A stretch of DNA of 64,000 nt from Fastidiosipila sanguinis (GTDB lineage: Bacteria; Bacillota; Clostridia; Saccharofermentanales; Fastidiosipilaceae), in assembly GCF_002998295.1 (NCBI RefSeq), contig NZ_CP027226.1, forward strand, positions 434,001 through 498,000. Direction: 5' to 3'. The notes beneath the pieces were generated by a model. That model was not told where the DNA came from. It searched no databases and saw only the letters and a list, made by a program, of their open reading frames with translations. A program made the position numbers and the translations under genes. Shown here one piece after another: positions 25,991 to 35,206 of this stretch (the stretch's first letter is position 1; every line of letters starts with the position of its first letter).

Positions 25991-28900
25991 ATGGCTTTTA
26001 CACATTTGCATTTGCATACAGAATATAGCTTATTAGATGGTGCAACCAGAATTGATAAACTTGCGGAGCGTTTAAAAGAGCTCGGTATGGATTCATGTGC
26101 GATAACCGACCATGGAAATATGTATGGTGCCGTAGAGTTCTATCGTGTGATGAAGAAAAATGGCATCAAACCTATCATAGGTTGTGAAATCTACGTAGCG
26201 CCTGAAGGTAGAACCAATAGAGATGTTAAGGGACACGGCTATAATCACTTAGTTATTTTGGCAGAAAATAATGAAGGCTTAAAAAATCTTAATAAAATAG
26301 TTTCTCAGGGTTGGATTGATGGTTATTACTATAAACCACGTGTTGACTATGAAGTCCTAAGAGAACATTCTGAAGGGATAATAGCTCTTTCTGGATGTTT
26401 ATCAGGAGAAGTAGCAAGTGCACTGATCGATGATAACTATGAACTGGCCAAATCTAAAGCTTTGCTTTATTTAGATATTTTTGGCGAAGGTAATTTCTTC
26501 CTTGAAGTTCAGGCACATGGTATGGATTTACAGAAAAAAGTTAATAAATTAAGTAAACAACTTAGTGAAGATACAGGTATACCTTTAGTCGCTACAAATG
26601 ATAGTCACTATCTATTTAGGGATGAAGCAGAGACGCATGAAATTCTTTTAGCTATGCAGACTGGTACAACACTTAGCGACCCTAAGAGAATGAAATTTGA
26701 TACTGATGAGCACTTTGTGAAATCCGAAGCGGAGATGAGATCTACTTTGCCAGAATTTACTGAAGCTATTGAGAATACCTCTAAGATTGCTGAACGTTGT
26801 GAGATAGAGTTTGATTTCGATACCATCCATTTGCCTGTTTACAAACCTGAGAATGGACAAGATTCAGTTAGCTTTCTGCATGATTTAGCCTATGAGAACA
26901 TGAAGAAAAAATACAGAGAAAATTCTGAACATCCTTGGGAAAAGTATCAGGAAAGACTTGAATATGAGCTGAAAGTTATAACTACCATGGGCTATACAGA
27001 CTACTATTTAATTGTTTGGGATTACATAAATTACGCAAAAGCCAATGAGATAATGGTAGGTCCAGGACGTGGTTCTGGTGCAGGATCCCTGGTCGCTTAT
27101 TCTATAGGAATAACCAGCATTGATCCAATGGAATATAGTTTACTTTTCGAAAGATTCTTGAATGTTGATAGAGTTAGTATGCCTGACTTCGACGTCGACT
27201 TCTGTTATGAGAGAAGACAAGAAGTTATAAATTATGTATATAACAAATATGGTGAATCTCAAGTCTGTCAGGTTATAACCTTTGGTACGCTCGGTGCGAA
27301 AACAGCCGTTCGTGATGTTGCTAGAGTTATGGAAGTTCCTTATGCCATATCTGACAGTATATCCAAAATGATACCTAAGACTCTAGATATAACATTAGAA
27401 AAAGCATTGAATGTTAATCCTGAGTTGAAAGAAAGATATGACACGGATGAAACAACAAGAGAAGTTTATGACATTGCTAGAAAATTTGAAGGCATGCCAA
27501 GGCATACCTCAACTCACGCTGCTGGTGTAATAATTTCAGGTATAGATATTACAGACGTTGCACCGTTGGCGAGAAATGATGAAGCTATAGTAGAGCAATA
27601 TGACAAGAAAACTATAGAGAGTTTAGGCTTGCTCAAATTTGACTTCCTTGGACTTAGAACTTTAACAGTTTTACGAGATACTCGAGATATGGCTAGAGCT
27701 AATAAGAATGAAGATATTGACTTCGACAATATGGCACTAGATGATCAGAATATTTATCGCATGATTAGCCAAGGAGATACTGCAGGGGTTTTCCAACTTG
27801 AAAGTGCAGGGATGACAAGCTTCATGCAAGAGTTACAACCTGAGAACTTTGAAGATATTATTGCAGGTATAGCATTATATAGACCGGGGCCAATGGAGAA
27901 TATCCCTCAATATGTCGAGTCACGTCATGATAATAGCAAAACTCATTATGACCACCCAATGCTCGAGTCAATATTAGATGTTACTTATGGAGTTATTGTT
28001 TACCAAGAGCAAGTTATGCAAATAGTGCAGAAGCTTGCAGGCTTTAGCATGGGCCAAGCAGATATCCTTAGACGTGCCATGGGAGACAAAAATCCTGCCT
28101 TAATGGCATCTTATGAAGAGTTATTCTTGTATGGTGGTGAAGATGAAAAGGGTAGACCAATAGATGGTTGTATTAAACGTGGAGTGGCTGAGCAGACAGG
28201 TAAAAAGATTTTTAAAGACTTACAAGCTTTTGCTGGTTACGCATTTAACAAAAGTCACGCCGCAGCCTATGCAATGGTGGCTTACCAAACAGCATGGTTG
28301 AAATATTATTATCCACTAGAGTTTATGGCGGCTATGCTTAACTCATTCTTAGGAGACCTAGGTCAAGCTGAGAACTATTTAAATGTATGTAAATCAATGG
28401 GTATAGAAGTTCTTCCACCAAATGTAAATTACTCTTATGCAAAATTCACGACAGAATCAGGTGCAATTAGAATTGGTTTAGGTGCTATAAAGAATATTGG
28501 AACTTCACAAATTAATACTCTGGTAGAAGAGCGTGATTTGAATGGTAAGTTTAAAGATTTTGGCGATTTCTTACAGAGAGCACATGAGCTAAGTATTAGT
28601 AAAAGAGTTATAGAGAGCCTAATATATGCTGGTGCATGTGATGATTTTGGTGAATATAGATCTCGCTTAATGAGTGCATTAGAACCTTATTACGATATGC
28701 TTAATCAATCTGGAAATAAACAGATGAAGAGTCAGATGTCTCTGTTTGACTTTGGTCATGAAGAAGTTATGGAGATATCAGCACCTACATATTTAGATGT
28801 GCCAGAGTATAGTAAGGCAGATTTATTAGGTAAGGAAAAAGAAATGTTAGGTGTATATATATCTGGACATCCACTTGAAGAATATTCAAGACGTTTAAGA

Positions 28901-29716
28901 CATAAATCTGTTACTAACTCACAAGATCTTAACCCTGATACAGAGCCTTCAGAGTCTATAAATGAAGCGGATAGTTTACTGCAAACTGAAGTGAAACATT
29001 ATGATGGTGAGCCTGTTTTTATGGCAGGGATAATCAATAAAAAGAGGAATGTAACAACTAAGAAACAAGAGTTAATGTGTTTTTTAGAGTTAGAAGATCT
29101 TAATGGTAGTTTCGAGTTAGTAGTTTTCCCAAAAGCATACGTTAAGTTTAATACAATATTGCGTGAGGGCGAGGTAATAATTCTCTACGGTAAGATTAGT
29201 CAAAAAGATGATTTCCCAAATAATGTTATATTGGAGTATGCGGAGGCTTTACCGAAAGATGAAGTGCCTCTGGATGAGGGTAGTAGATTTATTAAGTTGG
29301 ATAAAAAGTTGGATAAAAATATAAACACTGAAAAAATCAAATCTGAAAAAAATGAAGATGAAGATACGGTGAAAGCTGAAACTAGTATTACAAAATCACT
29401 TGATACTCATAATACTCATGATACTCATAATACTCATAATACTAATCCAACAACTACATCAGATTATGAAGCTTCTAATGAAGTAGAAGAAAAAACTGAA
29501 AGTAAACTATATATTCGAGTTAAAACTCAAGAAGATGTAAAATTTGTCTCTAGCCTTGCAGAAGATTACCCAGGTAATACAAGTTTATTTATATACATGG
29601 AGAATAATGGTATGGATCATGCAGTATCTGAGGGGTTAAAAGTTTCCTTGCATCCGGATTTTCTCTATGCGTTGACATCAGTTTTTGGAGTAAATAGTTT
29701 ATGGATAGATGTCTAA
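25991..29716 (+). CDS. dnaE: DNA polymerase III alpha subunit
   Basis: 1241 residues from ATG 25991 behind GTGAGGT. N-terminal PHP domain (FTHLHLHTEYSLLDGA), C-family polymerase core with catalytic PDFDVDFCYERR, helix-hairpin-helix region, and an OB-fold (VFMAGIINKKRNVTTKKQELMCFLELED). It lacks the proofreading exonuclease of PolC. It is longer than usual because a charged, low-complexity linker of about 80 residues (about 1095-1175), holding a 9-bp tandem repeat, splits the OB-fold from the final domain. Whether it is the leading polymerase or the PolC partner cannot be told here. Confidence 0.96.
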   Translation: MAFTHLHLHTEYSLLDGATRIDKLAERLKELGMDSCAITDHGNMYGAVEFYRVMKKNGIKPIIGCEIYVAPEGRTNRDVKGHGYNHLVILAENNEGLKNLNKIVSQGWIDGYYYKPRVDYEVLREHSEGIIALSGCLSGEVASALIDDNYELAKSKALLYLDIFGEGNFFLEVQAHGMDLQKKVNKLSKQLSEDTGIPLVATNDSHYLFRDEAETHEILLAMQTGTTLSDPKRMKFDTDEHFVKSEAEMRSTLPEFTEAIENTSKIAERCEIEFDFDTIHLPVYKPENGQDSVSFLHDLAYENMKKKYRENSEHPWEKYQERLEYELKVITTMGYTDYYLIVWDYINYAKANEIMVGPGRGSGAGSLVAYSIGITSIDPMEYSLLFERFLNVDRVSMPDFDVDFCYERRQEVINYVYNKYGESQVCQVITFGTLGAKTAVRDVARVMEVPYAISDSISKMIPKTLDITLEKALNVNPELKERYDTDETTREVYDIARKFEGMPRHTSTHAAGVIISGIDITDVAPLARNDEAIVEQYDKKTIESLGLLKFDFLGLRTLTVLRDTRDMARANKNEDIDFDNMALDDQNIYRMISQGDTAGVFQLESAGMTSFMQELQPENFEDIIAGIALYRPGPMENIPQYVESRHDNSKTHYDHPMLESILDVTYGVIVYQEQVMQIVQKLAGFSMGQADILRRAMGDKNPALMASYEELFLYGGEDEKGRPIDGCIKRGVAEQTGKKIFKDLQAFAGYAFNKSHAAAYAMVAYQTAWLKYYYPLEFMAAMLNSFLGDLGQAENYLNVCKSMGIEVLPPNVNYSYAKFTTESGAIRIGLGAIKNIGTSQINTLVEERDLNGKFKDFGDFLQRAHELSISKRVIESLIYAGACDDFGEYRSRLMSALEPYYDMLNQSGNKQMKSQMSLFDFGHEEVMEISAPTYLDVPEYSKADLLGKEKEMLGVYISGHPLEEYSRRLRHKSVTNSQDLNPDTEPSESINEADSLLQTEVKHYDGEPVFMAGIINKKRNVTTKKQELMCFLELEDLNGSFELVVFPKAYVKFNTILREGEVIILYGKISQKDDFPNNVILEYAEALPKDEVPLDEGSRFIKLDKKLDKNINTEKIKSEKNEDEDTVKAETSITKSLDTHNTHDTHNTHNTNPTTTSDYEASNEVEEKTESKLYIRVKTQEDVKFVSSLAEDYPGNTSLFIYMENNGMDHAVSEGLKVSLHPDFLYALTSVFGVNSLWIDV
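29402..29446 (+). repeat. 9-bp tandem repeat, five copies, inside dnaE
   Basis: Five in-frame units of RATACTCAT (last unit AATACTAAT) encode (N/D)TH repeats in the dnaE linker, residues about 1138-1152. Unit length is a multiple of three, so copy-number change would not break the gene. Confidence 0.9.
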
Positions 29717-29875
29717 AAGCATTTATTTATTAGTAGTAAATACAGTTACAATGATCTAAAATTTAGAATAGTTAAATGATGAAATAATCCAACAATAAAA
29801 TAATGTTTTATACTAGAAATTTGTATTAAAATTTAATAGAATATATGGAGAGCTAATGCGCAAAGGGGGAAAACA

Positions 29876-30868
29876 ATGGCAGATAAATCAAAAATGAATC
29901 CAAATATAAAGAATATTGGTGTTCTAACTAGTGGTGGTGACGCTCCTGGAATGAACGCTATTGTTAGAGCTGTTGTAAGAGCAGGTCTATCTTTTGGATA
30001 TGGTATGTACGGTGTAAGACGTGGATTCCATGGTTTATGGCGTGGTGATATTGAAAGATTAGAAACTAAGGACGTCTCTGGAATATTGCAACGTGGTGGT
30101 ACATTTTTGATGACAGCTAGAAGTGATAGTTTTAGAACTCTAGAGGGCCAAAAAAAAGCCAAAAACATGATGGATGTATTTGGTATTGATGCATTAGTAG
30201 TTATTGGTGGTGACGGTACATTCCAAGGTGCTCAAGCATTAACTAGACTAGGTGTACCTGTCATATGTATCCCAGGTACCATTGATAATGATATTGACTG
30301 TACAGAATATACAGTCGGTTTTGATACAGCATTAAATACTGCTATGGAAGCAATTGACAAAATTAAAGATACAGCTTCATCACATGAACGTTGTAGTGTT
30401 GTTGAAGTTATGGGTAGAAATGCTGGTTATTTAGCTCTTGAAGCAGGAATTTCCACTGGTGCAGAAGTTATCTTAATCCCTGAAGTTGAATGGGACTTCA
30501 ACCAAGATGTAGTACGTAGATTGTTATACTGCAGAAATGCAGGTAAAAACCACTATGTTGTACTTGTTGCTGAGGGTGCAGGAAACGCAGAAGAAATTGC
30601 ACAAAAAATTCAAGATGAAACAGGTATTGAATCCAGAGCTACAGTATTAGGCCACATGCAAAGAGGTGGTAGTCCAACCGTTAGAGATCGTTATACAGCT
30701 TCATTAATGGGAGCAACAGCCATTGATTGTATCAATGAAGATAATATGAATAGAATCATTGGAGTCAAGGGTGGACAGATCGTAGACATTGATATCGAAG
30801 AAGGTTTGGCATCCAAGAAGGTTCTTAACAAAAAAATCTATGATATTGCCGGTTACATTGCCATATAG
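29876..30868 (+). CDS. pfkA: ATP-dependent 6-phosphofructokinase
   Basis: 330 residues; phosphorylates fructose 6-phosphate in glycolysis. Substrate and nucleotide motifs: VLTSGGDAPGMNA, GGDGTFQGA (the glycine after GGD marks ATP rather than pyrophosphate use), the catalytic PGTIDNDIDCTEYTVGFDTA, MGRNAGYLA, and LGHMQRGGSPTVRDR. AAAGGGGGAAAA lies upstream of the ATG. Probable first gene of a pfkA-pgsA-mutS2 unit, with gaps of 57 and 41 bp. NagB in the next cluster supplies its substrate. Confidence 0.96.
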   Translation: MADKSKMNPNIKNIGVLTSGGDAPGMNAIVRAVVRAGLSFGYGMYGVRRGFHGLWRGDIERLETKDVSGILQRGGTFLMTARSDSFRTLEGQKKAKNMMDVFGIDALVVIGGDGTFQGAQALTRLGVPVICIPGTIDNDIDCTEYTVGFDTALNTAMEAIDKIKDTASSHERCSVVEVMGRNAGYLALEAGISTGAEVILIPEVEWDFNQDVVRRLLYCRNAGKNHYVVLVAEGAGNAEEIAQKIQDETGIESRATVLGHMQRGGSPTVRDRYTASLMGATAIDCINEDNMNRIIGVKGGQIVDIDIEEGLASKKVLNKKIYDIAGYIAI

Positions 30869-30925
30869 TAAGATTTTTAATTAGTATATAAATAAGGTTA
30901 AATTTATTGTTTGGGGGAGTATGTC

Positions 30926-31558
30926 TTGACAGAAAATATAGGTAAAATTGATTGGAAAAAACAGATTACTGTTCCCAATTTAATATCATTGATTAGACTT
31001 TTAGCTATACCGTTCCTGGGTTATGAGATCTACCAAAGCAAAGGGTTTTCAACACTTAGTGTTATATTATTTGCAGGAATTTGGGCAACTGACTTTTTAG
31101 ATGGTTATGTTGCACGTAAATTTAACCAAGTTTCAGACATAGGTAAGTTATTAGATCCAATGGTAGACAAAGTTCTGCACACTGTTACAGCAGTTATGAT
31201 GACAGTTGTTGGAAGAGTGCCTGTCTGGGTTATGGTAACCTTGGTTATTAAAGAAATTTTGATGGTTATATCAGCAATGTACTTGTTAAGCAAGAAAATC
31301 ATAGTAAGTTCAAGATGGTATGGTAAGTTGGCGACTGTCTTAGTTGCACTTGCCTTTGGAATAGTTTTCTTATTATCTCCAGATTATGCTTGGTTGAGTG
31401 GATATATATTTATTGTACCTATGGTTATGCTTTATTTTGCAATGTTTGCATATCTATATAGAATTAGATTAGTGAAAAAACATAATTTACTACATGAGGC
31501 TGAGATAAACTCAAGTGGCTTTAGAGATATAAGTTCAATAGATATCAAAAACTGGTAA
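30926..31558 (+). CDS. pgsA: CDP-diacylglycerol-glycerol-3-phosphate 3-phosphatidyltransferase
   Basis: 210 residues from TTG 30926; GGGGGAG (30913-30919) would be inside a longer frame, so the downstream TTG is the better start. The CDP-alcohol phosphatidyltransferase signature D-G-x(2)-A-R-x(8)-G-x(3)-D-x(3)-D is complete in DGYVARKFNQVSDIGKLLD followed by PMVD. About six membrane helices. It makes phosphatidylglycerol phosphate, the entry to anionic phospholipids. Homologues with other head-group acceptors exist, but the size and context favour PgsA. Confidence 0.9.
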   Translation: MTENIGKIDWKKQITVPNLISLIRLLAIPFLGYEIYQSKGFSTLSVILFAGIWATDFLDGYVARKFNQVSDIGKLLDPMVDKVLHTVTAVMMTVVGRVPVWVMVTLVIKEILMVISAMYLLSKKIIVSSRWYGKLATVLVALAFGIVFLLSPDYAWLSGYIFIVPMVMLYFAMFAYLYRIRLVKKHNLLHEAEINSSGFRDISSIDIKNW

Positions 31559-31599
31559 TATTTATAAATTCTTAAACTCGCTTAATTGGAGGTGCCCTT

Positions 31600-34029
31600 T
31601 TGTCAGCAGCAAAAGATTTATATATAAGAGCACAAGATAATTTAGAATTCCCTGAAGTTTTAAATAAACTTGTGGAATATGCAAAGTCTGCTTCCGGTAA
31701 AGAGATTTGCCTGAATCTTGAAGCAAGCTCAGATATAGAAGAGGTCCTACATAGACAAAAAGATACAGCTGATACCCTTAAAGTTCTGGTCCAAAGAGAT
31801 GGATCAGTGATAAGTTCTTTCCCAGAAATTACAGAATCAATTAAGAAAGCAAAAAAAGCAAAAGTTAGCTCTTCTGTTTTGAATTTAGAAGAGCTTTATT
31901 ATATACGTGTTTTTTTAGAAAAAATTACTGAAGTTAGTAAATTAAATCCTAGTGAAGATTCAGATTATTACTTAGAAGATAATAATTTTTATCATGAAAT
32001 TGAAAGATTAGTTGTTTTAAATAGACTGGAAAAAACATTAAGTAGGGTAGTTTTATCTACTGATGAAATCGCTGAAAATGCTAGTCCTAATTTGAGACGC
32101 ATTAGAACAGAGATTAAGAAAGTTCAAGAACGCATTAAACGTGATTTGAGTAAGATTTTAGAGAAGTCATCAGATATTCTGCAAGAGCAAATTGTAACCT
32201 TGAGAAGGGGACGTTATGTAATACCAGTTAAGGCAGAGAATAAACATAAAATACCAGGTATTGTTCATGATAGCTCACAGAGTGGTCAAACATTATTTAT
32301 AGAGCCTCTTGCAGTCGTTGAAGCAAATAATAATTTAAGAGAGCTATATGCAGAAGAAGAAAGAGAGATATGGAGAATTCTTTCGGATTTAACTCAGCTT
32401 GTTAGAGAAGATGCAGATTTAATAATCGACAATAATTCAATTATGGCAAAGCTTGACTTTATGCAGGCCAAAGCAAGCTTAGCAAGAAAAATGAAAGCAA
32501 TTCAACCTAAGTTAAATAATAAAGGGCATATTAATCTTATAAAGGCTAGACATCCACATATTGAAACAGACCAAGTGGTTCCTATAGACTTGAGCCTAGG
32601 TGATGGTTTTAGAAGTTTACTAATTACTGGACCAAATACAGGTGGTAAAACTGTTTCTCTAAAAACCTGTGGATTGCTTACACTTATGGCTATGAGCGGG
32701 CTTCATATACCGGCTGCTGCTAATTCAGAAGTATCTGTTTTTGAACAAATTTTCACAGACATTGGTGATGAGCAAAGTATTGCTGAAGATTTATCTACTT
32801 TCTCCGCTCATATGCAGAGTTTAGTTACAATTACAGAAAATGTTAATGAGCAAACTTTAGTTCTTGTTGATGAGTTAGGTTCTGGAACAGACCCTAAAGA
32901 AGGTGCAGCTTTAGCGATTTCAGTGTTGGATTATTTACAAAGTAAAAATGCTGTAACCTTAGTAACTACTCATTATAAAGAACTAAAAGTATATGCACTA
33001 GAAACTCCTGGTGTAGAGAATGCTTCTATGGAGTTTGATGAAAAGACTTTGATGCCTACGTATAGAGTATTAGTAGGAGTACCAGGCACATCTCATGCTT
33101 TTTCTATAGCGAAGAGAATGGGATTAAATGGAGAAATAATTGCTAAAGCTAGAGAACAGTTAAGTGAAGATGAAATCAACTTCGAGAAAGTTCTTCGTGA
33201 AATTGAAGAAAGTAGATTAGAACTTGAAAAGATTAGAGAAGAGAATGAAATCTTGCAAAGAGATCTAGATTCAGAGATTAACAAGACAAAACAAATTAAA
33301 GAACAGTATGAGGCAGCTAAGTATAAGCTCAATAGTGACACCAGAAATGAAAAAAGATCAATGCTAAAGCAACAAAGTCAAGCTGTAGATGAGCTTATTA
33401 CTGATTTTGAAAACAAATTAAAGAAACTAGAAAACGTAGATTTTGATGATATAAAAGCACTTAGATCAATGCTTCGTAGTGAACTTAAAGATGTTGAGGC
33501 AGAGATTGGTGCTGATACTTTACAAAAGTTTAAAGCTTATAGTGGCAAGGTTAATGAGAAATCAAAAGAATTAGGAATGGGTGATGATGCATTTGCTCCT
33601 AGTTTAGGACTAGAAGGTACAATAATAACCGAGCCAGATAAGCAAAGTCAGGTGCAGTTTAAGTCAGGTCAATTGACGGTTACATTGCCATTATCGGCTT
33701 TGGAAGCTAGTCGTGGCAAAGCAAAAGTAGATGATAAGTCAAAACAACAAAGTAGATCAGTTAGATCTAAAGTTAGAAGTAATTTTAGTCCAGAAATAAA
33801 ATTACTAGGAGATACAGTTGAAGAGGCCTTATATAAACTTGATGATTACATTGATGATGCAGTCTTAGCTAACGTTGAAAGAGTAAGGATTGTACACGGT
33901 AAAGGTACAGGTGCACTTAAACAAGCTGTTCACGAGTTCCTGCGAAAAGATAGACGAGTTGTTAAATATGAATTGGCAGAATTTGGCGACGGTGATGCAG
34001 GTGTAACATATGCATATTTGAGAGCTTAA
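31600..34029 (+). CDS. mutS2: Endonuclease MutS2
   Basis: 809 residues from TTG 31600 behind TTGGAGGTG. MutS core and clamp (LRRGRYVIPVKAENKHKIPG), ABC-type ATPase with Walker A TGPNTGGKT and Walker B LVLVDELGSGTDPKEGAAL, a long coiled coil (about 515-620), and a C-terminal Smr domain (about 735-809) with HGKGTGALK. It lacks the MutS mismatch-recognition domain, as all MutS2 proteins do. The family acts against recombination and at collided ribosomes. The Smr DLRG motif is degenerate here (IKLLGDTVEEA), so nuclease activity may be altered. Confidence 0.95.
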   Translation: MSAAKDLYIRAQDNLEFPEVLNKLVEYAKSASGKEICLNLEASSDIEEVLHRQKDTADTLKVLVQRDGSVISSFPEITESIKKAKKAKVSSSVLNLEELYYIRVFLEKITEVSKLNPSEDSDYYLEDNNFYHEIERLVVLNRLEKTLSRVVLSTDEIAENASPNLRRIRTEIKKVQERIKRDLSKILEKSSDILQEQIVTLRRGRYVIPVKAENKHKIPGIVHDSSQSGQTLFIEPLAVVEANNNLRELYAEEEREIWRILSDLTQLVREDADLIIDNNSIMAKLDFMQAKASLARKMKAIQPKLNNKGHINLIKARHPHIETDQVVPIDLSLGDGFRSLLITGPNTGGKTVSLKTCGLLTLMAMSGLHIPAAANSEVSVFEQIFTDIGDEQSIAEDLSTFSAHMQSLVTITENVNEQTLVLVDELGSGTDPKEGAALAISVLDYLQSKNAVTLVTTHYKELKVYALETPGVENASMEFDEKTLMPTYRVLVGVPGTSHAFSIAKRMGLNGEIIAKAREQLSEDEINFEKVLREIEESRLELEKIREENEILQRDLDSEINKTKQIKEQYEAAKYKLNSDTRNEKRSMLKQQSQAVDELITDFENKLKKLENVDFDDIKALRSMLRSELKDVEAEIGADTLQKFKAYSGKVNEKSKELGMGDDAFAPSLGLEGTIITEPDKQSQVQFKSGQLTVTLPLSALEASRGKAKVDDKSKQQSRSVRSKVRSNFSPEIKLLGDTVEEALYKLDDYIDDAVLANVERVRIVHGKGTGALKQAVHEFLRKDRRVVKYELAEFGDGDAGVTYAYLRA

Positions 34030-34090
34030 AATAATAGAAATTATTAGAATTATATTTTGAATTATAATTAAAAGTATTAATTAAAGTGAA

Positions 34091-34119
34091 TTCAAATATT
34101 GTTTAATTTATGATATTAT
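34091..34119 (+). promoter_or_regulatory. Possible nagB promoter
   Basis: TTCAAA (34091-34096), 17 bp, TATTAT (34114-34119). It leaves a leader of about 65 nt to nagB, containing a weak GAGCC/GGTTC hairpin. Moderate match only. Confidence 0.45.
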
Positions 34120-34188
34120 TGTTGTACTACTGTGAGCCGAAACATGGTTCAGGTAAGATTATAAACTTTATAAAGTAGAGGTGTATTT

Positions 34189-34914
34189 ATGAACGTAATG
34201 ATTTACAAAGACAAGGAAACTGCTAGTAGTGCAGCGGCAACAATAATAGCTGCTCAAATTTTGCAAAAACCAAATTCAGTATTGGGCTTAGCAACAGGTA
34301 GTTCTCCAGAATTAACTTACAAAAATTTAGTGCGTTTGTATCAAGAAGGTGTTATTTCATTCGCTGACGTAAGTACCTTTAACTTGGATGAGTACATTGG
34401 TCTAGATGGCGAACATCCACAAAGTTATAATTACTTTATGAAAGAGAAATTATTCAACCATGTTGATATTGAGGAAGATCAATTCTTCATTCCAAATGGT
34501 GTAGCAGAAAATCCAGAAGCTGAATGCTATGATTACGAAGAATTAATTGAATCTTATGGTGGTATAGATTTACAACTTCTTGGTTTAGGTGGAAATGGAC
34601 ACATTGGATTTAATGAGCCATCTGATAACTTCGCACCTATGACACATGTAGTTGATTTAACCGATGAAACAATTGAAGCTAACTCAAGATTCTTTGAATC
34701 AAAAGATGAAGTGCCTACAACAGCAATTAGTATGGGCACAGGTTCAATAATGAAGGCTAAGAGTATTCTATTAATCGCATTTGGTGAAGCTAAGGCAGAT
34801 GCTGTAGCAGCTATGGTTAATGGAGCAATTTCTCCAGAAGTACAAGCTTCAATTTTACAAGTACACCCAGATGTAACAGTGTTAGTAGATGAGGCAGCAG
34901 CTTCAAAACTATAA
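34189..34914 (+). CDS. nagB: Glucosamine-6-phosphate deaminase
   Basis: 241 residues, the short Gram-positive form without the allosteric C-terminus of the E. coli enzyme. Motifs: LGLATGSSPELTYKNL, TFNLDEYIGLDGEHPQSYNYFM (general base Asp), LLGLGGNGHIGFNEP. It isomerises and deaminates glucosamine 6-phosphate to fructose 6-phosphate and ammonia. nagA lies 3 kb away on the other strand, so the two are not co-transcribed. GTAGAGGTG precedes the ATG. Confidence 0.96.
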   Translation: MNVMIYKDKETASSAAATIIAAQILQKPNSVLGLATGSSPELTYKNLVRLYQEGVISFADVSTFNLDEYIGLDGEHPQSYNYFMKEKLFNHVDIEEDQFFIPNGVAENPEAECYDYEELIESYGGIDLQLLGLGGNGHIGFNEPSDNFAPMTHVVDLTDETIEANSRFFESKDEVPTTAISMGTGSIMKAKSILLIAFGEAKADAVAAMVNGAISPEVQASILQVHPDVTVLVDEAAASKL

Positions 34915-34960
34915 TAAATTTGAATAATAAATAATAAGTTATTTTATTAAGCAATGTTGA

Positions 34961-35170
34961 AGTAGGAGTAGTAAGACCGTCACTGCTTTACAGAGAGGTT
35001 TCGCTAGATAAATAATTCTAGATGCTGGAAGAAACTAAGTATATGGACTGAAGTCGCCTACGGAGTTGCAAGACAATTTAGAATTGAGTGTTTGTGCAGT
35101 TTAGACTGCCAGAAATACCGGTGGTACCGCGGAAAGCAACTTTTCGTCCGGAAGGATGTTAGTTGCTTTT
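34961..35170 (+). promoter_or_regulatory. T-box riboswitch (valine), upstream of valS
   Basis: Stem I base GTAGG (34962-34966) pairs with CCTAC (35057-35061). The specifier loop has AGTA (34967-34970) on the 5' side and TGAAGTCG on the 3' side; GTC at 35053-35055 is the predicted specifier codon, a valine codon. The T-box TGGTACCGCGG (35122-35132) would pair with the uncharged tRNA-Val end. Competing terminator follows. Low charged tRNA-Val would allow read-through into valS. Confidence 0.95.
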
Positions 35171-35172
35171 TG
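35133..35172 (+). terminator. T-box leader terminator (attenuator)
   Basis: AAAGCAAC (35133-35140) pairs with GTTGCTTT (35162-35169), with an inner CGTCC/GGATG stem and a T run. It overlaps the antiterminator alternative formed by the T-box. Confidence 0.9.
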
Positions 35173-35206
35173 TTATTTTGTGTAAAAACTATAAGTAGGA
35201 GGATTT

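Noticed and set aside
29402-29446. Short repeats as a possible CRISPR
   Set aside because: Units are 9 bp, contiguous, in frame and without spacers.
34120-34188. Possible riboswitch or glmS-type ribozyme before nagB
   Set aside because: The leader is too short and lacks the conserved core; only a weak hairpin is present.
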